A stretch of 64,000 nt of DNA from Symbiodinium natans (lineage: Eukaryota; Sar; Dinophyceae; Suessiales; Symbiodiniaceae): assembly GCA_905221605.1 (NCBI GenBank), contig CAJNDS010002568.1, positions 563,913 through 627,912 on the forward strand. Reading direction: 5' to 3'. The notes beneath the pieces were generated by a model. It worked only from the letters and a program-made list of their open reading frames with translations, searched no databases and was not told the origin of the DNA. The position numbers and the translations under genes were made by a program. Every line of letters starts with the position of its first letter. Position 1 is the stretch's first letter. Below are positions 43,701 to 45,888 of the stretch, piece after piece.

Positions 43701-45602
43701 ACCCTAAAAGCACTCCAAACCCCAAACCCCAAACCCTAAACCCTAAACCCCAAACCCCAAACCCCAAACCCCAAACCCCAAACCCCAAACCCTAAACCCT
43801 ACACCCTAAACCCTACACCCTACACCCTACACCCTAAACCCTAAACCCTGAACCCTAAACCCTAAACCCTGAACCCTAAACCCTGCTGAGGCACCGGGAA
43901 AGCGAGGACGATGTCTTCAAGGACATCGACGTCGTGCACTCCCAGGAGCGCAAATAAGCCTGCTTGGAGGTTCACGGGTAGTTTTACTTAGGGTTTGGGG
44001 TTTTAGGGTTTAGGGTTTAGGGATTAGGGCTCCAAACCCCTAAGCCCCTCAGCCCATAAACCCCTAAGCCCCTCAAGCCCCTAAGCCCCGAAGCCCCTAA
44101 AGCCCCTAAGCTCCTAAGCCCCTGAGCCCTTAAACCCCTAAGCCCCGAAGCCCCTCAGCTCCTAAGCCCCTGAGCCCCTAAGCCCATAAACCCCCAAGCC
44201 CCTAAGCCCCCCCAAGCCCCTAAACCCCTAAGCCCCTAAGCCCCTCAAGCCCCTAAGCCCCGAAGCCCCGAAGCCCCTAAGCCCCTCAAGCCCCTAAGCC
44301 CCGAAGCCCTTAAAGCTCCTAAGCTCCTAAGCCCCTAAGACCCTAAGCCCCTAAACCCCAAAACCCTCACTCCTAAGCCCCTAAGCGCCTAAACCCCTCA
44401 AGCCCCAAAGCCCCAAAGCCCCTAAAGCCCCTAAAGCTCCTAAGCCCCTAAAGCCCCTCAAGCCCCCTAAGCCCCCAGACTCCCAAGGAGGCAGCCCTTT
44501 GGGCCAAAGACGCCCAGGGAGACGAGGCAGCGGCTGGGTGGATTTTAGGGGCTTGGCGGTTTCGGGCTTAACGGTTTAGGGTTATAGGGTTTCGGGGATA
44601 AGGGTTTTTCGGGGTTCAGAGTTTACTTTAGGGGTTTACTGTAGGGGTTTGGGGTTTAAGTTTCAGGGCCGGTTCTGCTAGGCAGGCATTTGAGATGTTG
44701 CAGAGGGTCGCAGAGAACAAGGAGCTCACGAAAGCCAACCTCCTGCACCCCAATCAGCCCCACCACCCAGAACCCGAGAGCCTTAAACCCTGAATCCTTC
44801 AGCCCTCAATTCCAAGGATGCCCAGTAGTACCCTCATTCCCTTTTTGGGGGGTTTAGGTTCCCGTTTAGACCACTTGAAGCGAAAAACGGGCACCCTTTT
44901 TAATCCTAGGTTACCGGCAGCCTTACATCCGTGACCACTCAACCTCTAGACCCCAAACCCCAGCACCCAACAGCGCCAGGTTTAAGCACCTCACCCCAAC
45001 TCACAACCCTTCCGCCCTCCGCCGCCTCTAAAGACCCTAGACCCTGTGCCCCCCTAAGCACTTAAAACACGGAGGTGAGATTTTGAAAAAGAGGACAAGG
45101 TACTAGCTTCGTGAGGGTTCTTGTCTTTTTGTTAACGTGAAGTTGATGTTGGTCCAAAAAGCTCAGGAAAAAGGCTGTTAACTGTAGTGAGTGAAGAACC
45201 CCGATAATCATAGCCTTTTAAGAATTCCTCTTTGTTGCGCTCATATGTTAACAGAATCACGCGCTCATTTCATTCCTTTGTGCATTTTGACCCATTTTCT
45301 TAGCTCATATCATCCTTTGCACTCAGTCCTTTCCAGTCGTTCTGATGATTTCCTCCTCGAACATCCCCAGCAAGCTGTAGGTGCAAAGCATAGAAGACGA
45401 TCCCCAACCCCAACCCCAAAACCCTAACAGAACCCTGTAAAAATTCCCTAAAAGCCCTTAAACCCTAACACTCCAACAGCGCCTGTAGGTGGGGATCGAG
45501 CACCGGCTGCAGCTGGGCGTGACCGCAGCGGCGGTGGCCATCCTGCGCCTCACGGGAGGCAAGGTCCCCCAGCAGGCGGCGCCTCGGATGGTGTTTGAGG
45601 GG
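10538..45602 (+). CDS. tcdA: Tandem TcdA-like (E1-superfamily) fusion gene, 34 exons
   Basis: Multi-exon gene; only the exons listed separately are coding. The product belongs to the ThiF/MoeB/E1 superfamily, closest to bacterial TcdA (CsdL) and yeast Tcd1/Tcd2, which use ATP to convert t6A37 of tRNA to its cyclic form. Seen in order: the glycine-rich ATP loop VVVVGLGGVGGH, LRLIDFDRVSLSSLNR, HAVALRRDVGIPKV, LVVDCIDDVKTKAA, LPVVSALGSGAK, FVYSSQKA, NFRLRVIPVLGTQPA, VWFGRSAL, FTLARWDP and NLILATAVEAESH, which is the family's full motif order. A linker then leads into a second ThiF-like module (IVGLGAVGSAAAMLL to LGVTAAAVAILRL). All 33 internal junctions keep phase when GC, GA or GT donors and AG acceptors are allowed. 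Yeast Tcd proteins sit on the mitochondrial outer membrane; no targeting signal can be read here because the 5' end is unclear. The fusion itself is an inference from open phase; two neighbouring genes are the alternative. Confidence 0.72.
10640..10935. repeat. TTTTAGGG (8-mer) array
   Basis: Intron 1 of the tcd fusion opens with an array of the eight-base variant TTTTAGGG, about 30 units, rather than the seven-base form. Confidence 0.93.
11652..11762. mobile_element. Family B short repeat, copy 1
   Basis: About 110 bp element beginning GTGGTGCTTTACGGTAACTT and ending near GCAGCCAAG. Other copies at 39482, 41056 and 42381. The ends are weakly inverted, and all four copies lie in introns of the tcd fusion. 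Confidence 0.75.
11789..11950. mobile_element. Family A element carrying telomeric repeats
   Basis: Left end CTACTTGAAGTTTCATGGGT, right end TACATATGAACCTTCAACGT. A short run of TTTAGGG/TTCAGGG units sits inside the left arm. It ends 14 bp before exon 2. Confidence 0.72.
11964..12021 (+). CDS. tcdA: tcd fusion exon 2: LIDFD strand and NR motif
   Basis: Encodes IRRLRLIDFDRVSLSSLNR, matching the family motif that follows the glycine loop; the Asp and the Asn-Arg pair contact ATP in E1-like enzymes. The acceptor CAG|G and the GC donor at 12022 restore frame on both sides (phase 1 in, phase 2 out). Confidence 0.88.
12776..12815 (+). CDS. tcdA: tcd fusion exon 3: RDVGxPK motif
   Basis: Encodes HAVALRRDVGIPK, continuing NRHA...DVGxPK of TcdA/Tcd1; the Lys of PK is a conserved ATP contact. 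Acceptor GAG|G, donor AAG|GC at 12816. It is only 40 bp long, with G-strand telomeric repeats directly downstream. Confidence 0.85.
13378..13983 (+). pseudogene. Retroelement fragment with CCHC zinc knuckle
   Basis: At 13686-13727 one + frame reads CMRCGGKGHRKDAC, an exact C-x2-C-x4-H-x4-C zinc knuckle, the RNA-binding motif of retrotransposon Gag (Ty1/copia, Ty3) and some cellular proteins. The knuckle frame stops soon after at a TAG, while another frame stays open over 13471-13980, so the fragment is frameshifted or spliced. It lies in the intron between exons 3 and 4 of the tcd fusion. A cellular zinc-knuckle gene fragment is the alternative. Confidence 0.5.
14640..14718 (+). CDS. tcdA: tcd fusion exon 4
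   Basis: Encodes VTACAEHFRAIQPGCQVDVH and then DEAGLQ, matching the helix and strand after PKV in TcdA (xxxHFxxIxPxxxVxVxxE). Acceptor CAG|G. The donor is best read as GA at 14719, directly followed by a CCCTAAA array; that end is less sure than the start. Confidence 0.78.
14935..15480. other. Non-array intron sequence
   Basis: Largely unique sequence in the intron after exon 4, with a G homopolymer at 15367-15379. A short - frame is open at 14946-15137 but has no protein-like signature. No gene seen. Confidence 0.4.
15540..15655. mobile_element. Family A element, right end decayed
   Basis: Left end CTACTTGGAGGTTCGTAGGT; the interior TATAACCTTGCTTATGAC matches the right arm of other copies, but the outer right end is lost. 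Confidence 0.62.
16060..16960. repeat. Degenerate tandem repeats in intron 4
   Basis: Two families of diverged direct repeats: TTTGGCAAAATTxTGG with TTTTGGGAGCC (16235-16380), then units of TTGTCACCAAGTGACGAAGT type about 75-90 bp apart (16520-16960), with G homopolymers between. Open frames on both strands look like repeat products. Confidence 0.5.
16997..17066 (+). tRNA. tRNA-like pseudogene or SINE head
   Basis: TGGCGCAGTGG at 17004-17014 is an exact match to the internal A box, and GAGTTCCAACCC at 17045-17056 is close to the B box at tRNA-like spacing. The acceptor and T stems do not pair well, so this is not a working tRNA; a tRNA-derived SINE head is likelier. Confidence 0.3.
17148..17314 (+). 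CDS. 3' terminal exon of an unknown small gene
   Basis: Open + frame of about 54 codons ending TGA, reading LDFLTKMMQQMEDGKISAER, VWLKFIGQKLGELGGAMPDE and PEKGRGRKCKRH. Charged, helix-rich and with a basic C-terminus; clearly protein-like compared with nearby frames. An in-frame TAA lies just upstream and TAAG|TG offers an acceptor. It sits in a tcd fusion intron 80 bp after the tRNA-like unit. Family not recognised. Confidence 0.45.
17347..17366. repeat. TG dinucleotide run
   Basis: About ten GT units directly downstream of the small unknown coding exon. Confidence 0.9.
17978..18051 (+). CDS. tcdA: tcd fusion exon 5: DxxDD motif
   Basis: Encodes RPHLVVDCIDDVKTKAA, the VVDAIDxxxxK motif whose Asp residues bind the Mg-ATP/adenylate in E1-like proteins. 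Acceptor CAG|G; GT donor at 18052, followed by a T-rich stretch. Residue spacing to exon 4 is within one residue of E. coli TcdA as I remember it. Confidence 0.9.
18240..18478. repeat. CCCTCAA / CCCTCAAA array
   Basis: Telomere-like variant array in which T-A-A has become T-C-A: first ACCCCTCA units, then uniform CCCTCAAA. Open frames through it are artefacts. Confidence 0.92.
18563..18718. repeat. CCCTAAA array
   Basis: C-strand array of about 22 units ending 20 bp before exon 6. Confidence 0.95.
18740..18769 (+). CDS. tcdA: tcd fusion exon 6 (micro-exon, LLAFC)
   Basis: A 30 bp exon encoding VELLAFCVQE, the LLAYC helix start that follows KTKAA in the family. Acceptor CAG|G at 18740; a second AG six bases later (start 18746) would align even better (KTKAA-LLAFC). 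GC donor at 18770. Short, but phase and motif both fit. Confidence 0.72.
19136..19174 (+). CDS. tcdA: tcd fusion exon 7: LPVVSALGSGAK
   Basis: A 39 bp exon encoding ALPVVSALGSGAK, the glycine-rich segment GLPVISALGAGAK of the TcdA family. Acceptor CAG|G, GA donor at 19175, phase 0 on both sides. Confidence 0.88.
19276..19375. mobile_element. Family G short repeat, copy 2
   Basis: Shares TCTGGCTCTCTTAAACAGGG and GTCTATATCCCCAAGGGT with copy 1. It lies in the intron after exon 7. Confidence 0.65.
19444..19558. mobile_element. Family C element, reverse orientation
   Basis: Reverse complement of family C: ACCATGAGGGAATACTATTA core and GACCCCTATA right end. Confidence 0.7.
19614..19664 (+). CDS. 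tcdA: tcd fusion exon 8: DPTxVxVAxLRD
   Basis: Encodes DDPTQVCVAKGLRDIDN, matching AxxDPTRIRVADLRDTxN. Acceptor AAG|G, GC donor at 19665. The bases after the donor could still be read as ALLTKL, an echo of exon 9, but splicing to exon 9 gives the better alignment. The next intron is 4.5 kb and holds two composite repeat elements. Confidence 0.82.
19981..20720. repeat. Tandem duplication with 518 bp period
   Basis: A block of about 100 bp starting CCTTCACACTCATGAAGCCC and including GGGCGGAACATAGAGATCC recurs 518 bp later (19981 and 20499) with one or two changes, each copy followed by a long CCCTAAA array. Confidence 0.85.
20725..22017. mobile_element. Composite repeat element 1
   Basis: Bounded by CCCTAAA arrays. 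In order: CCTCTCTTTCATATAACC; a minisatellite of CCTTGCCCAGTAAAACGG units in both orientations (20740-21145); a tract of about 290 bp of C broken by single A (21151-21440); two direct repeats (21490-21680 and 21690-21835); and a tail of about 130 bp ending GTAAATGCTCGAACCC. The tail recurs in elements 2 and 3. No credible gene; long open frames here are repeat artefacts. Confidence 0.72.
22141..23312. mobile_element. Composite repeat element 2
   Basis: Same layout as element 1 with different contents: a 28-31 bp minisatellite AAAAGTCGGCAACGGTGAAT (22170-22490), a C-rich tract (22493-22632), a second direct repeat of about 60 bp (CGACTTTCCAGCCACGGAAG, 22640-22870), a second C-rich tract (22928-23040) and the shared tail (23200-23312, TTTTCTCAATGTTATGGGTT). 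Confidence 0.7.
23338..23755 (+). pseudogene. Open frame, possible coiled-coil fragment
   Basis: + frame (ATG at 23401) reading MGEEEILEMEAERMRQLSEE then AEKMRQVSEENG, a Glu/Arg-rich heptad-like stretch, before running into a CCCTAAA array. It lies right after composite element 2 inside the intron between exons 8 and 9. Either a captured gene fragment or an exon of another gene. Confidence 0.38.
23753..23868. repeat. CCCTAAA array
   Basis: Perfect C-strand array of about 16 units after the low-confidence frame at 23340-23750. Confidence 0.95.
24138..24180 (+). CDS. tcdA: tcd fusion exon 9: DPLxxKLRK
   Basis: Encodes DPLATKLRKICLSQ plus one base, the DPLARxVRxxLRK helix of the family. Acceptor CAG|G, donor AAG|GC at 24181. 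Confidence 0.85.
24697..24752 (+). CDS. tcdA: tcd fusion exon 10: VYSxxK
   Basis: Joined to exon 9 it reads SQGLDFDQVSFVYSSQKA then TWK, matching the family's VxVVYSTEKP strand. Acceptor GAG|G, GT donor at 24753. Confidence 0.85.
25303..25440. mobile_element. Inverted-repeat element (single copy seen)
   Basis: ACCCTAAGGCTCCGACATAG at 25350-25370 is mirrored by CTACATCGGAGCCTTCGGGT at 25422-25441, with AT-rich sequence between. MITE-like. Confidence 0.55.
25440..25648. repeat. TTTAGGG array
   Basis: Long G-strand array of about 29 units with a single GTATTAGGG break, upstream of exon 11. Confidence 0.96.
25679..25729 (+). CDS. tcdA: tcd fusion exon 11: LLPL segment
   Basis: Encodes VQRSLLPLSEEQRANPE, matching VxLLPLxE....NP after the VYSTE strand. 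Acceptor CAG|G, donor GAG|GC. It lies between two G-strand telomeric arrays, so it breaks the usual flank pattern. Confidence 0.8.
26345..26377 (+). CDS. tcdA: tcd fusion exon 12: NFRLR
   Basis: A 33 bp exon encoding AFGSVANFRLR; NFRVR is a TcdA signature. Acceptor CAG|G, GC donor at 26378. CCCTAAA arrays on the left and TTTAGGG arrays on the right. Confidence 0.85.
26560..27230. repeat. AT-rich block with 163 bp direct repeat
   Basis: The AT-rich intron 12 insert carries a diverged tandem duplication: GGCGATAGTCCAATGCCCCA at 26772 and GGTGATGGCCCAATGCCTCA at about 26939. A - frame (26968-27177) is hydrophobic (YLYLFLFIVLLLATTPT) but short. No gene called. Confidence 0.5.
27529..27585 (+). 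CDS. tcdA: tcd fusion exon 13: IPVLGTxPA
   Basis: Encodes VIPVLGTQPAAAGIAIAAE, so exons 12-13 read NFRLR-VIPVLGTQPA as in the family's NFRVRIIPVLGTMPA. Acceptor GAG|G, donor GAG|GC. Confidence 0.9.
27632..27724. mobile_element. Family A element, left end replaced by telomeric repeats
   Basis: The right arm CACTACCCATGAACCTTTAA is intact. The left outer arm is missing and TTTAGGG units adjoin the break. Confidence 0.65.
28343..28446. mobile_element. Family C inverted-repeat element
   Basis: Ends TATAGGGGTCGGAA and GGCCCCTATA; core AATAGCATTCCCTTGTGGTC. Similar copies at 19444 (reverse), 33692 and 60630. It ends just upstream of exon 14. Confidence 0.72.
28459..28485 (+). CDS. tcdA: tcd fusion exon 14 (27 bp)
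   Basis: Encodes VLNQLGAGE, continuing GIAIAAE into the YVLxxLAG helix. Acceptor GAG|G, donor GAG|GC at 28486; donors a few codons further are possible. It lies 13 bp after a short inverted-repeat element. Confidence 0.7.
28850..28940. mobile_element. Family A element
   Basis: Ends CTACTTTGAGATCCATGGGA and GCTACCCATGAACCTTCATG; shorter interior. Confidence 0.68.
28940..29090. other. AT-rich tract with ATACAT motifs
   Basis: About 150 bp of ACATA/CATATA-rich sequence next to a family A element. A - frame is open but made of MYVFVHLF-type simple residues. Nothing coding seen. Confidence 0.4.
29214..29286 (+). CDS. tcdA: tcd fusion exon 15
   Basis: Encodes ARFWAQPTPAPRRSLVDKLM then ESPL. Position and the P...RRxLVDKL pattern fit the poorly conserved region after the LAG helix. 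Acceptor GAG|G, GC donor at 29287. Placed by phase and order more than by motif. Confidence 0.6.
29525..29768. repeat. CCCTAAA array
   Basis: Nearly perfect, about 35 units, the longest uninterrupted C-strand array in the window. Confidence 0.97.
30023..30057 (+). CDS. tcdA: tcd fusion exon 16 (uncertain)
   Basis: Reads AKAGAAAAPRLV in the phase that joins exons 15 and 17. The acceptor would be AG|C, unlike nearly all others, and the segment carries no family motif. Flanks follow the C-strand left, G-strand right pattern. Confidence 0.42.
30283..30400. mobile_element. Family F short repeat, copy 2
   Basis: ACCCAGAGTCGGCCCTTATT start and GGGTACCCTTTTCATTCC near the end, with a TTTAGGGTTTAGG insertion in the left arm. 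Confidence 0.62.
30411..30592. mobile_element. Family A element split by telomeric repeats
   Basis: Left arm ACTTGAGAAGGTTCGTGGGT, right arm GTGACTACCCATGAAGTG. Between them, after AAGTAGGG, lies a TTTAGGG-type tract of about 60 bp. Confidence 0.68.
31224..31265 (+). CDS. tcdA: tcd fusion exon 17: ITPAEAxxMVHE
   Basis: Encodes VDITPAEASFMVHE, matching the family's VxLxDVAYLVHE just before VWRGRSA. Acceptor GAG|G, donor GAG|GC at 31266. Confidence 0.8.
31919..31954 (+). CDS. tcdA: tcd fusion exon 18: VWxGRSAL
   Basis: A 36 bp exon encoding VWFGRSALNPQL; VWRGRSAL is a strong TcdA signature. Acceptor AAG|G, GC donor at 31955. Confidence 0.9.
31990..32133. repeat. TTTTAGGG (8-mer) array
   Basis: Eight-base variant array just downstream of exon 18, like the one in intron 1. 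Confidence 0.94.
32233..33110 (-). pseudogene. Possible DDE-type transposase relic
   Basis: The - frame over 32342-32932 is open for 196 codons with mixed composition. It contains LLAENTVWTDEFKHCVVFNM (32435-32494), which resembles the second-Asp block (VxFTDE) of Tc1/mariner-type transposases, then EKVRLPVLSRGNKPT. An adjoining - frame (32233-32463) overlaps, suggesting a frameshift. No terminal repeats found. It lies in the intron between exons 18 and 19. The family call is a guess from one motif. Confidence 0.33.
33214..33525. repeat. CCCTAAA array
   Basis: About 42 units with few variants, ending 15 bp before exon 19. Confidence 0.95.
33540..33589 (+). CDS. tcdA: tcd fusion exon 19: FTLARWDP
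   Basis: Encodes DAFAATGIRFTLARWDP, matching LTLVRWDP. Acceptor GAG|G. The GC donor at 33590 avoids the TGA that follows at 33600 and joins in phase to exon 20. Confidence 0.88.
33692..33775. mobile_element. Family C element, left end lost
   Basis: Contains AATAGTATTCCCTTATGGTC and ends GGCCCCTATATTAC. Confidence 0.66.
34041..34190. repeat. 75 bp tandem repeat, two copies
   Basis: Two nearly identical 75 bp units starting CTCCGGTGGCTGGGCACTCC at 34041 and 34116. GGCGAGGCGGCGAGG makes up the second half. The period is a multiple of three, so a 25-residue repeat is read in several frames. Confidence 0.88.
34230..35220. other. Unique sequence in the intron between exons 19 and 20
   Basis: About 1 kb without telomeric arrays. 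Short open frames on both strands (34461-34685, 34672-34899) have no recognisable motif. Nothing called. Confidence 0.4.
35337..35385 (+). CDS. tcdA: tcd fusion exon 20: NLILAT
   Basis: Joined to exon 19 it reads WDPQEPATAGNLILATAVE, matching the C-terminal WDPxxPxxxxNLVLMTxEEA. Acceptor GAG|G, GA donor at 35386. Confidence 0.86.
35866..35922 (+). CDS. tcdA: tcd fusion exon 21: end of module A
   Basis: Encodes AESHKGPAEVSDAVRSRVE, the EAxxH end of the TcdA fold plus a tail. The frame stays open; GC donor GAG|GC at 35923 joins in phase 0 to exon 22. Reading on would give a few more residues and then a stop in the TTTAGGG array. Confidence 0.7.
36819..36911 (+). CDS. tcdA: tcd fusion exon 22: inter-module linker, part 1
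   Basis: Reads ASLAWARAQLLLPWQLAAAP and then AEREPLLSEEG in phase 0. Acceptor AAG|G, GC donor at 36912. Ala/Leu-rich with an acidic end; no family motif. The link from module A to module B depends on this exon. Confidence 0.52.
37398..37565. repeat. CACCCTAAA (9-mer) array
   Basis: Uniform nine-base variant (ACACCCTAA) inserted between two standard CCCTAAA arrays; the same 9-mer type recurs at 41765-42135. Confidence 0.93.
37682..38692. mobile_element. Composite repeat element 3
   Basis: Starts CCTCTCTTACC, then an AT dinucleotide run (37691-37721), a minisatellite of about 21 bp, CTTCGTGGCTAAGGGTCATT (37737-37932), a C/T tract of about 165 bp (37936-38103), 450 bp of unique sequence, and the shared tail (38575-38690, TTCTGAATGTTTTGGGATTC) running into a CCCTAAA array. 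Confidence 0.7.
38902..38970 (+). CDS. tcdA: tcd fusion exon 23: inter-module linker, part 2
   Basis: Reads ALGSAAPLCPPPAAAPAALD then EDE, an Ala/Pro-rich, acid-ended stretch typical of a flexible linker. Acceptor AAG|G; a GA donor at 38971 is chosen for phase. The end could lie up to nine bases further. Confidence 0.5.
39482..39591. mobile_element. Family B short repeat, copy 2
   Basis: Nearly identical to the 42381 copy over about 110 bp. It ends eight bases before exon 24, so it supplies the 3' end of that intron. Confidence 0.8.
39599..39717 (+). CDS. tcdA: tcd fusion exon 24: glycine loop of module B
   Basis: Encodes FVAIVGLGAVGSAAAMLLAR and then AGVARLRLVDG: a second GxGxxG loop and RLRLVD strand. 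The second Asp of the usual DFD is not there; the chain runs on as G-S-C. Acceptor GAG|G eight bases after a family B repeat, GC donor at 39718. Confidence 0.85.
40061..40174. mobile_element. Family A inverted-repeat element (type copy)
   Basis: 114 bp element with perfect 16 bp terminal inverted repeats, TACTTGGAGGTTCATG at the left and its complement at the right. The interior is also partly palindromic (TTATAAGTACCCTAAGT against ATAACCCTACTTATAG). No coding capacity; MITE-like. Confidence 0.85.
40272..40375 (+). CDS. tcdA: tcd fusion exon 25
   Basis: Encodes SCISNSARHALARATDQGRP then KVDVCEELMCEALE. It aligns with SLSNLNRHALA..DVGxPKV: the Arg, His and PK Lys are kept and the Asn of NR is replaced by Ala. 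Acceptor AAG|G, GA donor at 40376. Confidence 0.85.
40553..40673 (+). CDS. tcdA: tcd fusion exon 26
   Basis: Reads VMEVLPHVDIELRREHLTAE, then QAPGLLG, a charged loop and PDMPPR, the region between PKV and the DxxD strand. Acceptor CAG|G. The donor is read as CCAAG|GC at 40674; a GT eleven bases on breaks phase with exon 27. Confidence 0.8.
40937..40984 (+). CDS. tcdA: tcd fusion exon 27: degenerate DxxDD motif
   Basis: Joined to exon 26 it reads PRLLDCIGGTSGKELLM. Module A has LVVDCIDDVKTKAA here, so the two Asp after CI have become Gly-Gly while the later Lys is kept. Acceptor AAG|G, donor GAG|GC at 40985. Confidence 0.78.
41056..41163. mobile_element. Family B short repeat, copy 3
   Basis: Same core (TGTAACTTTACATCTTAGCC) with a few single-base losses. 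It lies in the intron after exon 27. Confidence 0.78.
41455..41568. mobile_element. Family A inverted-repeat element
   Basis: Diverged copy of the 40061 element, same length, ends TACTTGGAGGTCATGGG and CCCATGAACCTTCACGTA. Confidence 0.8.
41765..42135. repeat. CACCCTAAA (9-mer) array
   Basis: Second array of the nine-base variant, more irregular, in the intron before exon 28. Confidence 0.93.
42256..42305 (+). CDS. tcdA: tcd fusion exon 28: GLPVVSVAAG
   Basis: Encodes VAVERGLPVVSVAAGP, the second copy of GLPVISALGAG. Acceptor CAG|G, GA donor at 42306. Confidence 0.85.
42381..42491. mobile_element. Family B short repeat, copy 4
   Basis: Full copy directly upstream of exon 29, separated from it only by a short TTTAGGG run. 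Confidence 0.8.
42519..42568 (+). CDS. tcdA: tcd fusion exon 29: ADPSRVAVAKL
   Basis: Encodes LCPADPSRVAVAKLAE, matching ADPTRIRVADL. Acceptor CAG|G, donor GAG|GC at 42569. It starts 28 bp after another family B repeat. Confidence 0.84.
42735..42865. repeat. TTTTGTGGG array
   Basis: Short tandem array of TTTTGTGGG units inside a TTTTAGGG-type region. The FVGFVGF-type frame through it is an artefact. Confidence 0.88.
43231..43455. repeat. TTTAGGG/CCCTAAA inverted junction
   Basis: A G-strand array (43231-43293) runs directly into a C-strand array (43294-43455) with GGGTTTAGGGTCCTAAACCC at the join and no spacer. This is the layout left by joining two telomere ends. Confidence 0.93.
43500..43552 (+). 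CDS. tcdA: tcd fusion exon 30: PAVAALRQRL
   Basis: Encodes VWASPAVAALRQRLARQ plus two bases, matching DPLxRAVRxRLRK. Acceptor GAG|G, GC donor at 43553. Confidence 0.8.
43891..43945 (+). CDS. tcdA: tcd fusion exon 31: DIDVVHSQ
   Basis: Encodes HRESEDDVFKDIDVVHSQ, matching the VxVVYSTE strand. Acceptor GAG|G; GA donor at 43946 lies before an in-frame TAA at 43955. Confidence 0.78.
44035..44480. repeat. CCCCTAAG array
   Basis: About 55 irregular units of AAGCCCCT type; a local variant of the telomere-like repeat, before exon 32. Confidence 0.92.
44488..44526 (+). CDS. tcdA: tcd fusion exon 32
   Basis: Encodes EAALWAKDAQGDE in phase 0, the variable segment after VVYS. Acceptor AAG|G, donor GAG|GC. 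Placed by phase and order. Confidence 0.55.
44686..44775 (+). CDS. tcdA: tcd fusion exon 33
   Basis: Encodes AFEMLQRVAENKELTKANLL and then HPNQPHHPEP. Acceptor CAG|G, GA donor at 44776. Protein-like, charged and in phase; no clear family motif. Confidence 0.55.
45005..45480. other. Unique intron sequence before exon 34
   Basis: Moderately AT-rich sequence with an open + frame (45191-45427) of unremarkable composition. No motif. Confidence 0.35.
45489..45602 (+). CDS. tcdA: tcd fusion exon 34: LGVTAAAVAILRLTG
   Basis: Encodes VGIEHRLQLGVTAAAVAILR and then LTGGKVPQQAAPRMVFEG, matching LGTMPAxxGLAxAxYVLxxLAG. Acceptor TAG|G, GC donor at 45603. I could not place the family's C-terminal motifs (VWxGRSA, RWDP, NLVL) for module B further on, so the module is truncated or continues beyond what I can see. 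Confidence 0.72.
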
Positions 45603-45841
45603 GCTAAGGGGACCCCTTTGACTATGACAATGACTTTGAGTATGGCAATGGGCTATGGCTGTGACCTATGACTATGACCTATGACTCTGACCTATGACTC
45701 TGACCTATGACTATGACTATGACTATGACTATGATGATGGTGATCATGATTGTTGTTATTATTATTACAATTCTTCTTCTCCTTTGGAGGACTTATTGTG
45801 ACCACGCCTAGTTATGACTATGATTATTATGTTTTTTTTGT

Positions 45842-45844
45842 GTG

Positions 45845-45888
<44 letters not shown>

